Shown in pieces: positions 1 to 6,875 of a DNA stretch of 37,149 nt. The notes under the pieces are model-generated. The model did not search any database, was not told the DNA's origin, and saw only the letters and a list, made by a program, of their open reading frames with translations. Within the stretch, counting starts at the first letter, position 1. The number at the start of each line of letters is the position of its first letter. A program made the translations under genes and the position numbers. The stretch comes from a virus, in the IMG/VR virus record IMGVR_UViG_3300040807_002848, positions 1 to 37,149 of that record. One strand, given 5' to 3'.

Positions 1-62
1 GGCTAATCGCGTCAAGCATGTTGCGTTTTTGTGAGAAAATGTTGAAAAACACTTCCCACGTT

Positions 63-77
63 CACAAGGGGCTTGCA
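63..77. promoter_or_regulatory. Family A operator copy, upstream site
   Basis: The sequence reads CACAAGGGGCTTGCA, matching the 15-bp palindrome CACAAG-GGG-CTTGTG in 13 positions. It lies 48 bp upstream of the copy inside the first promoter. No convincing -35/-10 pair surrounds it, so it is more likely an auxiliary operator than a second promoter. An A-rich stretch (81-101) separates the two copies. Confidence 0.6.
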
Positions 78-104
78 ATGCGAAAAAAGAATCGAAGAAA
101 AGAG

Positions 105-132
105 TTGCATCACAAGCGGCTTGCGATAAATT
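105..132 (+). promoter_or_regulatory. Promoter with embedded family A operator
   Basis: The -35 TTGCAT is at 105-110, a 16-bp spacer follows, and the -10 TAAATT is at 127-132. The spacer holds the operator CACAAGCGGCTTGCG (111-125). The ATG of the next gene is at 142, only 9 nt after the -10, so the transcript should be leaderless or nearly so. An A-rich tract just upstream could act as an UP element. A repressor bound here would block RNA polymerase directly. Confidence 0.7.
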
Positions 133-141
133 GCTCTCACC

Positions 142-612
142 ATGAAAACGAAAAGCACCCATCTCACCCGCAAGCTCGAAGCGATTCGCGAGCGCCTCAA
201 CGCGCAAGACCTCGAAGAGCTCGTCGCCTTCCTCGAAGACTTTGACCTCAAGGCGCCCGCAACGAAGCTCGAAGCCGTCGAGAAAATCATGAGCCTCGCC
301 GAGCGCGGCGGCTCGTGGCTTCAAGAAATCGACAAGGGCTATCACGCCTGGAACACGCCGAGCGAGGCGCCCGCCCCGAAGCTCGAGTTGCCCCGCGCAA
401 TCCCGACAACCCGCGCGAAGCTCGAAGCCGACCCCCGCGTCGATTCCGTCTTCGTCGATGAGTCGCCCTTCATGCGCGGCGAATCTTACCGCGTGCTCAT
501 CTACCTCGCCGACGGCTACGTCGCCGAAGATCAAACCTCGACGCTCTACGGGCGCACGATTCGCGAAGCCGCTCAAGGGCTTCGAGGCGTCACCGAAGGC
601 GAACCGATTTGA
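142..612 (+). CDS. Hypothetical protein, first gene of the window
   Basis: A 156-residue protein that I do not recognise. The first 70 residues look helical and charged; residues about 95-156 look like a small alpha/beta domain. There is no signal peptide or membrane segment. The ATG is chosen because it sits 9 nt after a good -10 and coincides with the start of GC-rich coding sequence. It is controlled by the family A operator at 111-125, with another copy at 63-77, and ends in its own terminator, so it is a monocistronic unit. Operator sharing links it to the small genes at 14020, 31366, 31639 and 32021. Confidence 0.8.
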   Translation: MKTKSTHLTRKLEAIRERLNAQDLEELVAFLEDFDLKAPATKLEAVEKIMSLAERGGSWLQEIDKGYHAWNTPSEAPAPKLELPRAIPTTRAKLEADPRVDSVFVDESPFMRGESYRVLIYLADGYVAEDQTSTLYGRTIREAAQGLRGVTEGEPI

Positions 613-635
613 GCCCCGCGCTCGCCGCACCGAAG

Positions 636-665
636 AAGCCGAGCTCGAAAGGACTCGGCTTTTTT
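636..665. terminator. Intrinsic terminator between convergent genes
   Basis: Stem AAGCCGAG (636-643) pairs with CTCGGCTT (654-661), followed by T residues to 665. It lies between the stop at 612 and the reverse-strand stop at 671. The stem also carries A residues on its left side, so it could work in both directions. It is a near copy of the terminator at 4395-4424, with compensating base changes in the stem. Confidence 0.85.
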
Positions 666-670
666 CGTGC

Positions 671-1024
671 TCACTCTTCGAGCAACCCGAGAAGCTCGTC
701 GTCGCTCTTCGTGTAGCGCTCGCAATGGCGCGCGATTCGGTCGAGCGTCTCGGCGTTGAGTTGCTTCTCGGTGAGGCGAATGACCTTGAAGCCGAGAAGG
801 GCGGCTTCGAGATACTTCTCGCAATCCTTCTCGAATCCCGAGCCGCGCGAGTGCCGCCCCTTCACCCATATTCCGCCCTCGACCTCAATGATCGTCATGC
901 TCTCAAGGTGCGCGAAGTCGGCGCGCCATTTCCGAATGGGGTGAAATTGATACTCGGGTGCGAGCTCGGGACCGCTTACGCTTTTCCAAGTGAGTTGAAA
1001 ACGTCGCTCAAGGTGAGATGCCAT
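671..1024 (-). CDS. PD-(D/E)XK endonuclease (DUF559/VSR-like phage type)
   Basis: A 117-residue protein on the reverse strand. The core FHPIRKWRADF followed by IIEVEGGIW gives the D and E-x-E acidic residues of the PD-(D/E)XK fold. A later stretch, GFEKDCEKYLEAALLGFKV, is typical of small phage nucleases found beside terminase genes. It probably cuts branched or free DNA during packaging or recombination; the substrate is inferred. The start at 1024 gives the family's usual length. A longer reading reaches 1135 but adds a Ser/Pro-rich shadow of the terminase gene. Its ATG and that of the opposite gene overlap head to head (ATGCCAT, 1018-1024), so its promoter must lie within terminase small subunit coding DNA. 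Confidence 0.75.
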   Translation of the reverse strand: MASHLERRFQLTWKSVSGPELAPEYQFHPIRKWRADFAHLESMTIIEVEGGIWVKGRHSRGSGFEKDCEKYLEAALLGFKVIRLTEKQLNAETLDRIARHCERYTKSDDELLGLLEE

Positions 1025-1782
1025 CACCGAAGCGCAAGACGTCAACGGCGAAGAAGAAAGTCGCCCCGAAGAAGAAGGCGCCCGCACGCAAGCGGGCACC
1101 CGCGAAGAAGGCGGCACCCTCGAAGCCGTCGTCACCCATCACCGCCGACATCGCCGAGCGACTCTTGCGCGCCGACCTCGCGAACATCGTGCGCAAGGTG
1201 AAGTCGGGCAAGACGCTCACCGCACAAGAGCGGCGCACGTTGCAAGCCGCAAGCGATGGTGACGACGACGCGACCGCACCCGCCTTCGTCAAGAATTACA
1301 CCGAGCTCGCCGAGATTCTCGGCGTGACTCGACGCACCCTTCAAGACTGGCGAAAGATGGAGGGCGCGCCCCAAGCGGCGAGCAACGGCGAGCACGACGT
1401 CGCGGCGTGGCAAGACTTTCAACGGCGCATCGGCGGCAAGGGCGCCGCTCAACCCGAAGACACCGAAGCCGAAGACGGCTTGCCGACCGAGCCGATTCTC
1501 AAGCGGCGCAAGCTCTTGCTCTTTTGTCGAGAGAAAGAGATGCAACTCGCCGAGAAGCGCGGCGAGCTCATCGACGTCGCCCTCGTGCGGGCAACCTGGG
1601 CGAAGAAGTGCGCGGCGGCGAATTCGCTCTTGCGCAAGCGGCTCGAAAACGAATTGCCGAGCGAGCTCGAAGGAATGGAAGCCGCCGACATTTACGAAGA
1701 GCTTGTGAAAGTCGTTGACGAATTCAACGAAGTCATGAGCTCGGGCGATTCGGCGGGGCTCGAAGAAGAGGGCGACGCATGA
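1018..1782 (+). CDS. terS: Terminase small subunit (putative)
   Basis: A 254-residue protein immediately upstream of the large terminase. Residues 1-40 are an extreme Lys/Ala/Pro tail resembling histone H1-like C-termini and likely bind DNA non-specifically. A helix-turn-helix follows (ELAEILGVTRRTLQDWRK, about residues 92-110), as in Nu1-type small subunits that recognise the packaging site. The C-terminal half is helical and acidic and probably mediates oligomerisation or contact with TerL. A weak TTGAAA at 995 and AAGGTG near -10 precede the ATG. Its last codon overlaps the TerL start (ATGA), giving translational coupling. The assignment rests on position and the HTH. Confidence 0.75.
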   Translation: MPSPKRKTSTAKKKVAPKKKAPARKRAPAKKAAPSKPSSPITADIAERLLRADLANIVRKVKSGKTLTAQERRTLQAASDGDDDATAPAFVKNYTELAEILGVTRRTLQDWRKMEGAPQAASNGEHDVAAWQDFQRRIGGKGAAQPEDTEAEDGLPTEPILKRRKLLLFCREKEMQLAEKRGELIDVALVRATWAKKCAAANSLLRKRLENELPSELEGMEAADIYEELVKVVDEFNEVMSSGDSAGLEEEGDA

Positions 1783-3734
1783 CCGACAAAGAAGTGCTTG
1801 AGCATCTATGGCGCGACTCGTGGCACCCGCCCGACCGTCGCCCGCCGTGGCAATGGTGCGAGGAACACGTCGAAACGATTCCGCACTCACCGAAGAGCGG
1901 GCGCTTTCGGTCGAGTGAGTCGCCGTGGCTTCGCGAGCCGCTCGAAGAAATCGCGAACCCGCGCACCGTGCTCATCTCGATTCTCGCCGCGATTCAATCG
2001 GGCAAGACTCTTTTCGCCGAGCTCGGCATCGCGTGGAAATTCGTCAACTCACCTTGCCCGATGCTCGTCTTGCATCAAAAAGATGACGACGCTTCGCACT
2101 ATTGGGTGAACCGATTCCGCCCCTTTTGCGAAGCAATCAAGAGCGTCAAGGCGCTCATGCCGAAGGGTGACGCCTACCGCACGAAGATCAAGAAAGACTT
2201 CGCGAGCTTCGTGAATGGCGCGACCGCTCTCTTCAAGGGCGCCTTCAACAAGAAAAATCTTCAAGGCCACACAATAAAAGAAATCTGGGGTGATGAAGTT
2301 TGGCAATGGCCCGAGGGGCACATGACCGAAGCCGAGGGGCGCGTCTCATCCTATGACTTCAACTCGCTCGTCGTGTTCTACTCGCAAGGCGGCGAGAAAG
2401 ACGACGACACCGACAAGAAGCACGAGACGACCGACAAGCGCGAATGGAATTACAAGTGCCCCGAGTGCGAGGGCTTCTTCCCGTGGGAATGGTCGCAAGT
2501 CGAATGGAGCGACAAGGCAAAGCAAGCCGACGGCACCTATGACTTCAACGTCATTCGAGCAACCGCAAAATACAAGTGCAAGGGGTGCTCTCACGAATTC
2601 GACGACACGCGCTTCAATCGAAAGGCGATGAATCGTGCGGGCAAATACTTCGCGACGAATCCCCAGGCGCCGAAGGGCAACGTCGGCTTTCATTGGAATC
2701 AACTCGTTTGCAAGTCGTGGGGCTACCTCGCCGAGCTTTACGTGCGCGCGAAGGCTCTCGCTCGCAAGGGTGACATGGAAGAGCTCAAAAAGTTCTATCA
2801 AAAGCGCCTCGCTATTTCATGGGAAGACAACCTCGAAGCCTTTGAAGCCGACATCACCCCGAGTAACTATGACCCCGCCGAGCAATGGGAAGGCGAGGGC
2901 ATCATTCACCGGCAAGGCTTTATCACTGAGCGAGCCGAGCCCGTCTTCGAGGAAGACTTCGAGAGCGACGAGGAAGGACTCGAAGAGGCTCGCCGAGAGT
3001 ATCGCGACACGATGCGCGGCTCAACGCCGTTGCGCTTTCTCACCGTCGATTGCCAGCAAACGCACTTCTTCGCCGTCGTGCGCGCCTGGGCACCCGATGG
3101 CTCAAGCCGACTTCTCGAATGGAAGGGCGGCGAGAAGGGTGAGAAGTCTCTCTTGCTTTGGGAAGACATCGAAGAGCTTCGCGCGAAGTGGGGCGTGAAG
3201 CCCGCACTCACCTTCATCGACAACGGCTTTGACACGAGCAACGTGAACCTCGAATGCGCGAAGCGAGGCTTCACCGCCCTTCAAGGCTCGCCGCGTTACA
3301 CGTTCAACCATCGCGTCACTAAGCGCGATAAGAGCGGGCACAAGCGCCGCATGAATGTCGAGCGCTATTACTCGACGATGAAGAAAGTTGCGCTCGGCAA
3401 GAAGGGCGTCATCGCCCGCGTGCACTATTGGAGCAACCTTCACATCAAAGACACGCTTGCGCGCCTTCGCTCGAATCAAGACCCCGCCGAGGGCTCAACC
3501 TGGGAAGTCTTCGACGGCGTCGAAAAAGCATACCTTCGGCAACTTGACGCCGAGCAACGCATCAAGGACGGGAAGACGGGAAAACCGCGATGGGTGCAAA
3601 TCGGCAAGCGCCCGAATCACTTGCTCGATTGCGAGGCGATGCAAGTCGTCGCGGCAACGATTCTTCGCATTCTCGGAAGTGAAGCGAACGTCGGCACGGG
3701 CGCCGAAGCCGACCCCGATGAGGGCGAAGAATAG
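1779..3734 (+). CDS. terL: Terminase large subunit, lambda gpA family
   Basis: A 651-residue packaging motor that pumps DNA into proheads and cuts concatemers. A Walker A-like loop AAIQSGKT is at about residues 70-77. The Walker B region IKEIWGDEVW is around 167-176. Two CxxC pairs (YKCPEC near 225 and YKCKGC near 264) form a zinc-finger-like insertion common in gpA relatives. The C-terminal RNase H-like nuclease begins with FLTVDC near 420, continues with LTFIDNGFD near 478 and ends with NHLLDCEAM near 612. Its length matches gpA (about 640). The ATG overlaps the upstream stop. The family suggests cos-type packaging, but no cos site could be located. Confidence 0.95.
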   Translation: MTDKEVLEHLWRDSWHPPDRRPPWQWCEEHVETIPHSPKSGRFRSSESPWLREPLEEIANPRTVLISILAAIQSGKTLFAELGIAWKFVNSPCPMLVLHQKDDDASHYWVNRFRPFCEAIKSVKALMPKGDAYRTKIKKDFASFVNGATALFKGAFNKKNLQGHTIKEIWGDEVWQWPEGHMTEAEGRVSSYDFNSLVVFYSQGGEKDDDTDKKHETTDKREWNYKCPECEGFFPWEWSQVEWSDKAKQADGTYDFNVIRATAKYKCKGCSHEFDDTRFNRKAMNRAGKYFATNPQAPKGNVGFHWNQLVCKSWGYLAELYVRAKALARKGDMEELKKFYQKRLAISWEDNLEAFEADITPSNYDPAEQWEGEGIIHRQGFITERAEPVFEEDFESDEEGLEEARREYRDTMRGSTPLRFLTVDCQQTHFFAVVRAWAPDGSSRLLEWKGGEKGEKSLLLWEDIEELRAKWGVKPALTFIDNGFDTSNVNLECAKRGFTALQGSPRYTFNHRVTKRDKSGHKRRMNVERYYSTMKKVALGKKGVIARVHYWSNLHIKDTLARLRSNQDPAEGSTWEVFDGVEKAYLRQLDAEQRIKDGKTGKPRWVQIGKRPNHLLDCEAMQVVAATILRILGSEANVGTGAEADPDEGEE

Positions 3735-3737
3735 CAG

Positions 3738-3768
3738 TTGCATCGTTCATTTAAGTGCGGATTATAAT
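3738..3768 (+). promoter_or_regulatory. Constitutive-looking leaderless promoter
   Basis: TTGCAT (3738-3743) and a perfect TATAAT (3763-3768) are separated by 19 bp. The ATG at 3773 is only 4 nt after the -10, so transcription should start at or next to the start codon. It resembles the family A promoters in its -35 but has no palindrome in the spacer, so it should escape that control. Confidence 0.6.
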
Positions 3769-3772
3769 ACGC

Positions 3773-4369
3773 ATGGAAACCGAAAAATTTGCCTTGATAG
3801 GGTGCGAGTGCTCGGGCGTCGTTAGCGACGCATTCGCCGAGCACGGCGTCACCGCACTCTCTTGCGACTTGAAGCCGTGCGAGCGCGGCGGGCGTCATAT
3901 TCAAGCCGACGTGATTGACGCAATCAATTCTCGCGAGCAATGGGATTTCATCGGCTTGCACCCCGAATGCACCGCGCTCGCCGTCTCGGGTAATCGCCAC
4001 TACGCCGAAGGCAAGCCGCTTCATCACAAGCGCATTGCGGCGGTGAAATGGACGGTTGACCTCTGGAACCTCGCGAAGAGCAAGTCGCGATTCGCGTATC
4101 TCGAAAATCCCGTCGGCGTCTTGCCGAAGATGGGCGGCATGACCGGCAAGCGCCAAGTCGTGCAACCGTGGCAATTCGGGCACGGCGAAGTCAAGGCAAC
4201 TTGCCTTTGGCTTCACAATCTCCCCGAGCTCAAGCCAACGAATATCGTCGAAGGTCGCGAGCCTCGCGTCTGGAAAATGCCGCCGAGCGATCAAAGGGCA
4301 ACCGAGCGCTCTCGCACGTATCAAGGAATTGGTGACGCGATGGCGGCGCAATGGTCGCCGCTCTTGTGA
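3773..4369 (+). CDS. Cytosine DNA methyltransferase-like protein
   Basis: A 198-residue protein resembling the short phage proteins annotated as DNA cytosine methyltransferases. Visible features are an SAM-site-like start (IGCECSGVVSDAF), an acidic strand end (SCDLKPC), HPECTALAVSG in the place of motif IV (relatives usually read HPPCT), and YLENPVGVL resembling motif VI. No separate target-recognition domain is visible, so either specificity is unusual or the protein is not an active C5 enzyme. It has its own promoter and terminator, so it can be expressed apart from the structural operon, as expected for early protection against host restriction. The start at 3773 is preferred over an in-frame ATG at 3755 because the latter lies upstream of the -10. 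Confidence 0.65.
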   Translation: METEKFALIGCECSGVVSDAFAEHGVTALSCDLKPCERGGRHIQADVIDAINSREQWDFIGLHPECTALAVSGNRHYAEGKPLHHKRIAAVKWTVDLWNLAKSKSRFAYLENPVGVLPKMGGMTGKRQVVQPWQFGHGEVKATCLWLHNLPELKPTNIVEGREPRVWKMPPSDQRATERSRTYQGIGDAMAAQWSPLL

Positions 4370-4394
4370 GCCCCAGTCTCACCCAGTCTCGAAG

Positions 4395-4424
4395 AAGCCG
4401 CGCTCGAAAGGGCGCGGCTTTTTT
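4395..4424 (+). terminator. Intrinsic terminator after the methyltransferase-like gene
   Basis: Stem AAGCCGCGC (4395-4403) pairs with GCGCGGCTT (4412-4420), followed by T's to 4424. The loop TCGAAAGG and the flanks match the terminator at 636-665 while the inner stem bases differ in compensating pairs. Confidence 0.9.
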
Positions 4425-4454
4425 CGTGCGCGTTGACATCGCCGACTTCGGCGA

Positions 4455-4709
4455 ATGCAAGTGCCCGACTATTACACCGGCTTCACTCAAGAAGAAGTCG
4501 AAGAGATGCTTCGAGTCTTCAAGCCCGAGCTCAAGAAGTGCATCGCTCAATATGCGAGCAACGGCGATTCGGTGACTCGCATTCGGCGCGATGAGTTGCG
4601 CCTCGAAGTGCTCGGTTGTCAACGGGCGCTCAAGAAATTTGACCCCGACACCTACGGCAAGCGGCACCGCACAATGACGAGCCGAGTCGATGGGCACATT
4701 CCCCGATAA
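4455..4709 (+). CDS. Head-tail joining protein, gpW-like
   Basis: An 84-residue protein between terminase and portal, exactly where lambda places gpW. It is predicted to be two helices (about residues 11-28 and 45-62) linked by a short hairpin, matching the gpW fold, and it is slightly longer than lambda gpW (68). The role would be to sit under the portal and prepare the head for tail attachment. The ATG is 22 nt after TTGACA (4433-4438), which directly follows a terminator. The bases between (TCGCCGACTTCGGCGA) form a perfect 7-bp inverted repeat touching the start codon. The call rests on synteny and predicted helices, so it is moderate. Confidence 0.6.
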   Translation: MQVPDYYTGFTQEEVEEMLRVFKPELKKCIAQYASNGDSVTRIRRDELRLEVLGCQRALKKFDPDTYGKRHRTMTSRVDGHIPR

Positions 4710-4712
4710 AGC

Positions 4713-6152
4713 ATGAGCAAACCTTCACTTCTCTCTCGACTCAAGATTGCGGGCTCTCTCCTATGGGGTGGCGGCTCGGCATGGGAGGGCGCCAACACAT
4801 CGCCGAATCGCGGGCGCATCAACGGCGCCGCACCGAGCGACTTTCATCATGAGTTTTCTGGATGGGCACGCGATGAGCTCATGATGAAAATGCGTTACTT
4901 GCGCAAAAACTCGGGCTTCGTGCGCGAGTATATCAACACGCTCGCTTTATATTCGGCACCCGTGAAACCGCAAAGCCTCGTCGAAGATCACGAATGGAGA
5001 AAGGAAGCCGAAGAGCTTTATGCCGACCGCCGACGCATCGCCGACGTCACGGGGCGCTTCACGGGTGAGCAAGTGCAAACGCTCATCTCGAAAGCCATCG
5101 ACACCGACGGCGAAATCTTCGTGCTCAAAACCATCGACCGAGCGAATGACTTGCCCCGCCTTCAACTCATCGAGGCGCACCGAGTCGGCGACTTCGGCAC
5201 GCATAACACCATCGACGGCATCAAAGTAAATGCAAGAGGGCGACCGACTGGCGTGAATGTCATGCAAGACAACGGAAAAAGCCGATTGATACCCATGCGC
5301 GGAATTATGCACGTATTCGACCCCGAGAGCGCAACGGCATTGCGACACCCTTCGCCGCTCGCTCACGCAATCAATCACCGGCTCGACGTTGAAGAGCTTT
5401 TAGCCATCGAGAAGAAGGGCGTGAAAGACAACCTCGAAGTCACCCGCATCATTCAACGGCTCGCTGGTGACGACGTCGATGACGACGAGCTCAACGAGCT
5501 TCTCGGCGGCGACGGTGCAACGCGCGAAAGCACGACCGACCCGAAGGCGATGCAAAAGATTCTCGGCGGCAAAGCCTTCATCACCGAGCCTGGGGAGAAG
5601 GTCGAGTCATGGGTGCCGAATCGCCCGACGCCGACCTTCAACGGCTTCATCGACATTCTCGACCGAGAGAGCGCGCTAGGCACGTTGCCTTACGAATTCT
5701 TCATCAACCCCTCGAAGCTCAACGGCGCCGCCGCGCGCCTCATCACGGCGCGAGTGCAACGCATATCAATGCGCCGCTCGCAAGTGCTTCTTGAGCGCTA
5801 CCTTCGCCCCGACTGGTTTTTTGTCATCGGCACCGCAATCGACAACGGTGAGCTCGCACCCGTGAAAGGGTGGCACCGAATCGCGGGGGGCTTCCCGAAA
5901 CAAGTCACCGTTGACGCGGGGCGCAACGACGAGAGCCTTCGCCGCAACCTCGAAATGGGCGTCGTGACGCCGAGCGAAGCCTTCGCCGAGCAAGGGCGCA
6001 GTTTTGAAGAGGCGATGGAGCAAAAAGCGCAAGACTTAAAGGCGCTCGAAGCTATCGCCGAGCGCAACGGAATTGACCCCGCACAACTCTTCGCCTTCGC
6101 GGCGAAGGCGGCTTCGGCAATGACGCCGCCGAGCGCGAAAGAGCCAAGGTAA
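4713..6152 (+). CDS. Portal protein, lambda gpB family
   Basis: A 479-residue portal that forms the dodecameric DNA channel at one head vertex and docks terminase. Typical family landmarks are the early FVREYINTLALY segment (about residues 69-80), IDTDGEIFVLK near 128, the LQLIEAHRVG strand near 149, and IMHVFDPE near 199. The ATG is 3 nt after the previous stop. The C-terminal 40 residues are Ala/Glu-rich and helical, as in the portal barrel region. Position and length agree with lambda-type portals. Confidence 0.92.
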   Translation: MSKPSLLSRLKIAGSLLWGGGSAWEGANTSPNRGRINGAAPSDFHHEFSGWARDELMMKMRYLRKNSGFVREYINTLALYSAPVKPQSLVEDHEWRKEAEELYADRRRIADVTGRFTGEQVQTLISKAIDTDGEIFVLKTIDRANDLPRLQLIEAHRVGDFGTHNTIDGIKVNARGRPTGVNVMQDNGKSRLIPMRGIMHVFDPESATALRHPSPLAHAINHRLDVEELLAIEKKGVKDNLEVTRIIQRLAGDDVDDDELNELLGGDGATRESTTDPKAMQKILGGKAFITEPGEKVESWVPNRPTPTFNGFIDILDRESALGTLPYEFFINPSKLNGAAARLITARVQRISMRRSQVLLERYLRPDWFFVIGTAIDNGELAPVKGWHRIAGGFPKQVTVDAGRNDESLRRNLEMGVVTPSEAFAEQGRSFEEAMEQKAQDLKALEAIAERNGIDPAQLFAFAAKAASAMTPPSAKEPR

Positions 6153-6181
6153 TTTTTTACGCACAACACCGCACGCACAAC

Positions 6182-6859
6182 ATGCCCGAGAACACCCCCG
6201 AAAAAGAAGGGTGCGATTGCCTTCGCCCCGATTGCGTTGAATGCTGGCAACGAGAGAATCGTCGCGCTATAGCCGAAGCCGCCGAGCCGCCGAAGTCGTG
6301 CGGGTGCGGGTGCGACGATTGCGTCGAGTGCTTTCCTCAATCAGCTTTTTGCACCGATTGCGGCGAGAATCACGGGCTCAACCCGTGCCTCGAAGCGAAG
6401 GCGCCTTGCACCCATTGCGGGCACAAGCACGAAGAAAGCGAGCCCTGCGTCGGCGACGCCGTGCTTCCCGACTCGGGTGCCCGCTCTCACTTCGAGACGG
6501 GCGCGGTGCGCGACGCGAGCGAGGGCAAGGGCTTCTTCGCCATGATTCCGCCCGAAGCCGAGCGTCGCATCGCTCGGCGTTTCGAGGACGGCGCTCGCAA
6601 ATATGGGCCCGAAAACTGGCGCAAGGGCATCCCGCTCTCGCGCTATCACGACGCAATGCGGCGGCACCTTGCCGCCTGGGCTCTCGGCAAGACCGAAGAA
6701 GATCATCTCGGCGCCGTAGGGTGGAATTTTGCCGCCGCCGTATGGACCGAGCGCGCCATCTATGAGGGGAAATTGCCCGAGTCGCTCAACGACCTTCCCG
6801 AGCGAGGGGAACACAACCTCGAAGAAGTGCGGGCTTTTCTCGCAAGCGTGGCACTTTGA
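6182..6859 (+). CDS. Cys-rich zinc-binding domain fused to DUF5664
   Basis: A 225-residue fusion. Residues 1-95 hold repeated Cys pairs (CDCLRPDCVEC, CGCGCDDCVEC, CTDCGENHGLNPC and CTHCGHKHEESEPC), which must bind several metal ions. Residues about 100-205 resemble DUF5664, the N-terminal domain of phage dATP/dGTP diphosphohydrolases (GAVRDASEGKGFFAMIPPEA, then ARKYGPENWRKG and LAAWALGKTEEDHLGAVGWN). That all-helical fold suggests nucleotide pyrophosphohydrolase activity or a structural relic of it. No PurZ-like gene is visible, so it does not by itself indicate modified bases. The leader is A/C-rich (ACGCACAACACC before the ATG). The gene is embedded in the head operon, between portal and protease, which is unusual. 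Confidence 0.7.
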   Translation: MPENTPEKEGCDCLRPDCVECWQRENRRAIAEAAEPPKSCGCGCDDCVECFPQSAFCTDCGENHGLNPCLEAKAPCTHCGHKHEESEPCVGDAVLPDSGARSHFETGAVRDASEGKGFFAMIPPEAERRIARRFEDGARKYGPENWRKGIPLSRYHDAMRRHLAAWALGKTEEDHLGAVGWNFAAAVWTERAIYEGKLPESLNDLPERGEHNLEEVRAFLASVAL

Positions 6860-6869
6860 CACGGTGAGC
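6856..6869 (+). repeat. 14-bp start-associated repeat, copy 1
   Basis: TTGACACGGTGAGC lies 20 nt before the protease ATG (6876). Its TGA is the stop codon of the upstream gene. An identical 14-mer occurs inside the protease gene at 7723-7736, before the presumed scaffold start. Confidence 0.8.
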
Positions 6870-6875
6870 TTGTCG

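Noticed and set aside
6182-6859. Z-genome (2-aminoadenine) phage indicated by the DUF5664 domain
   Set aside because: No PurZ-like synthetase or DpoZ-like polymerase is in the window, and the domain also occurs in ordinary phages.
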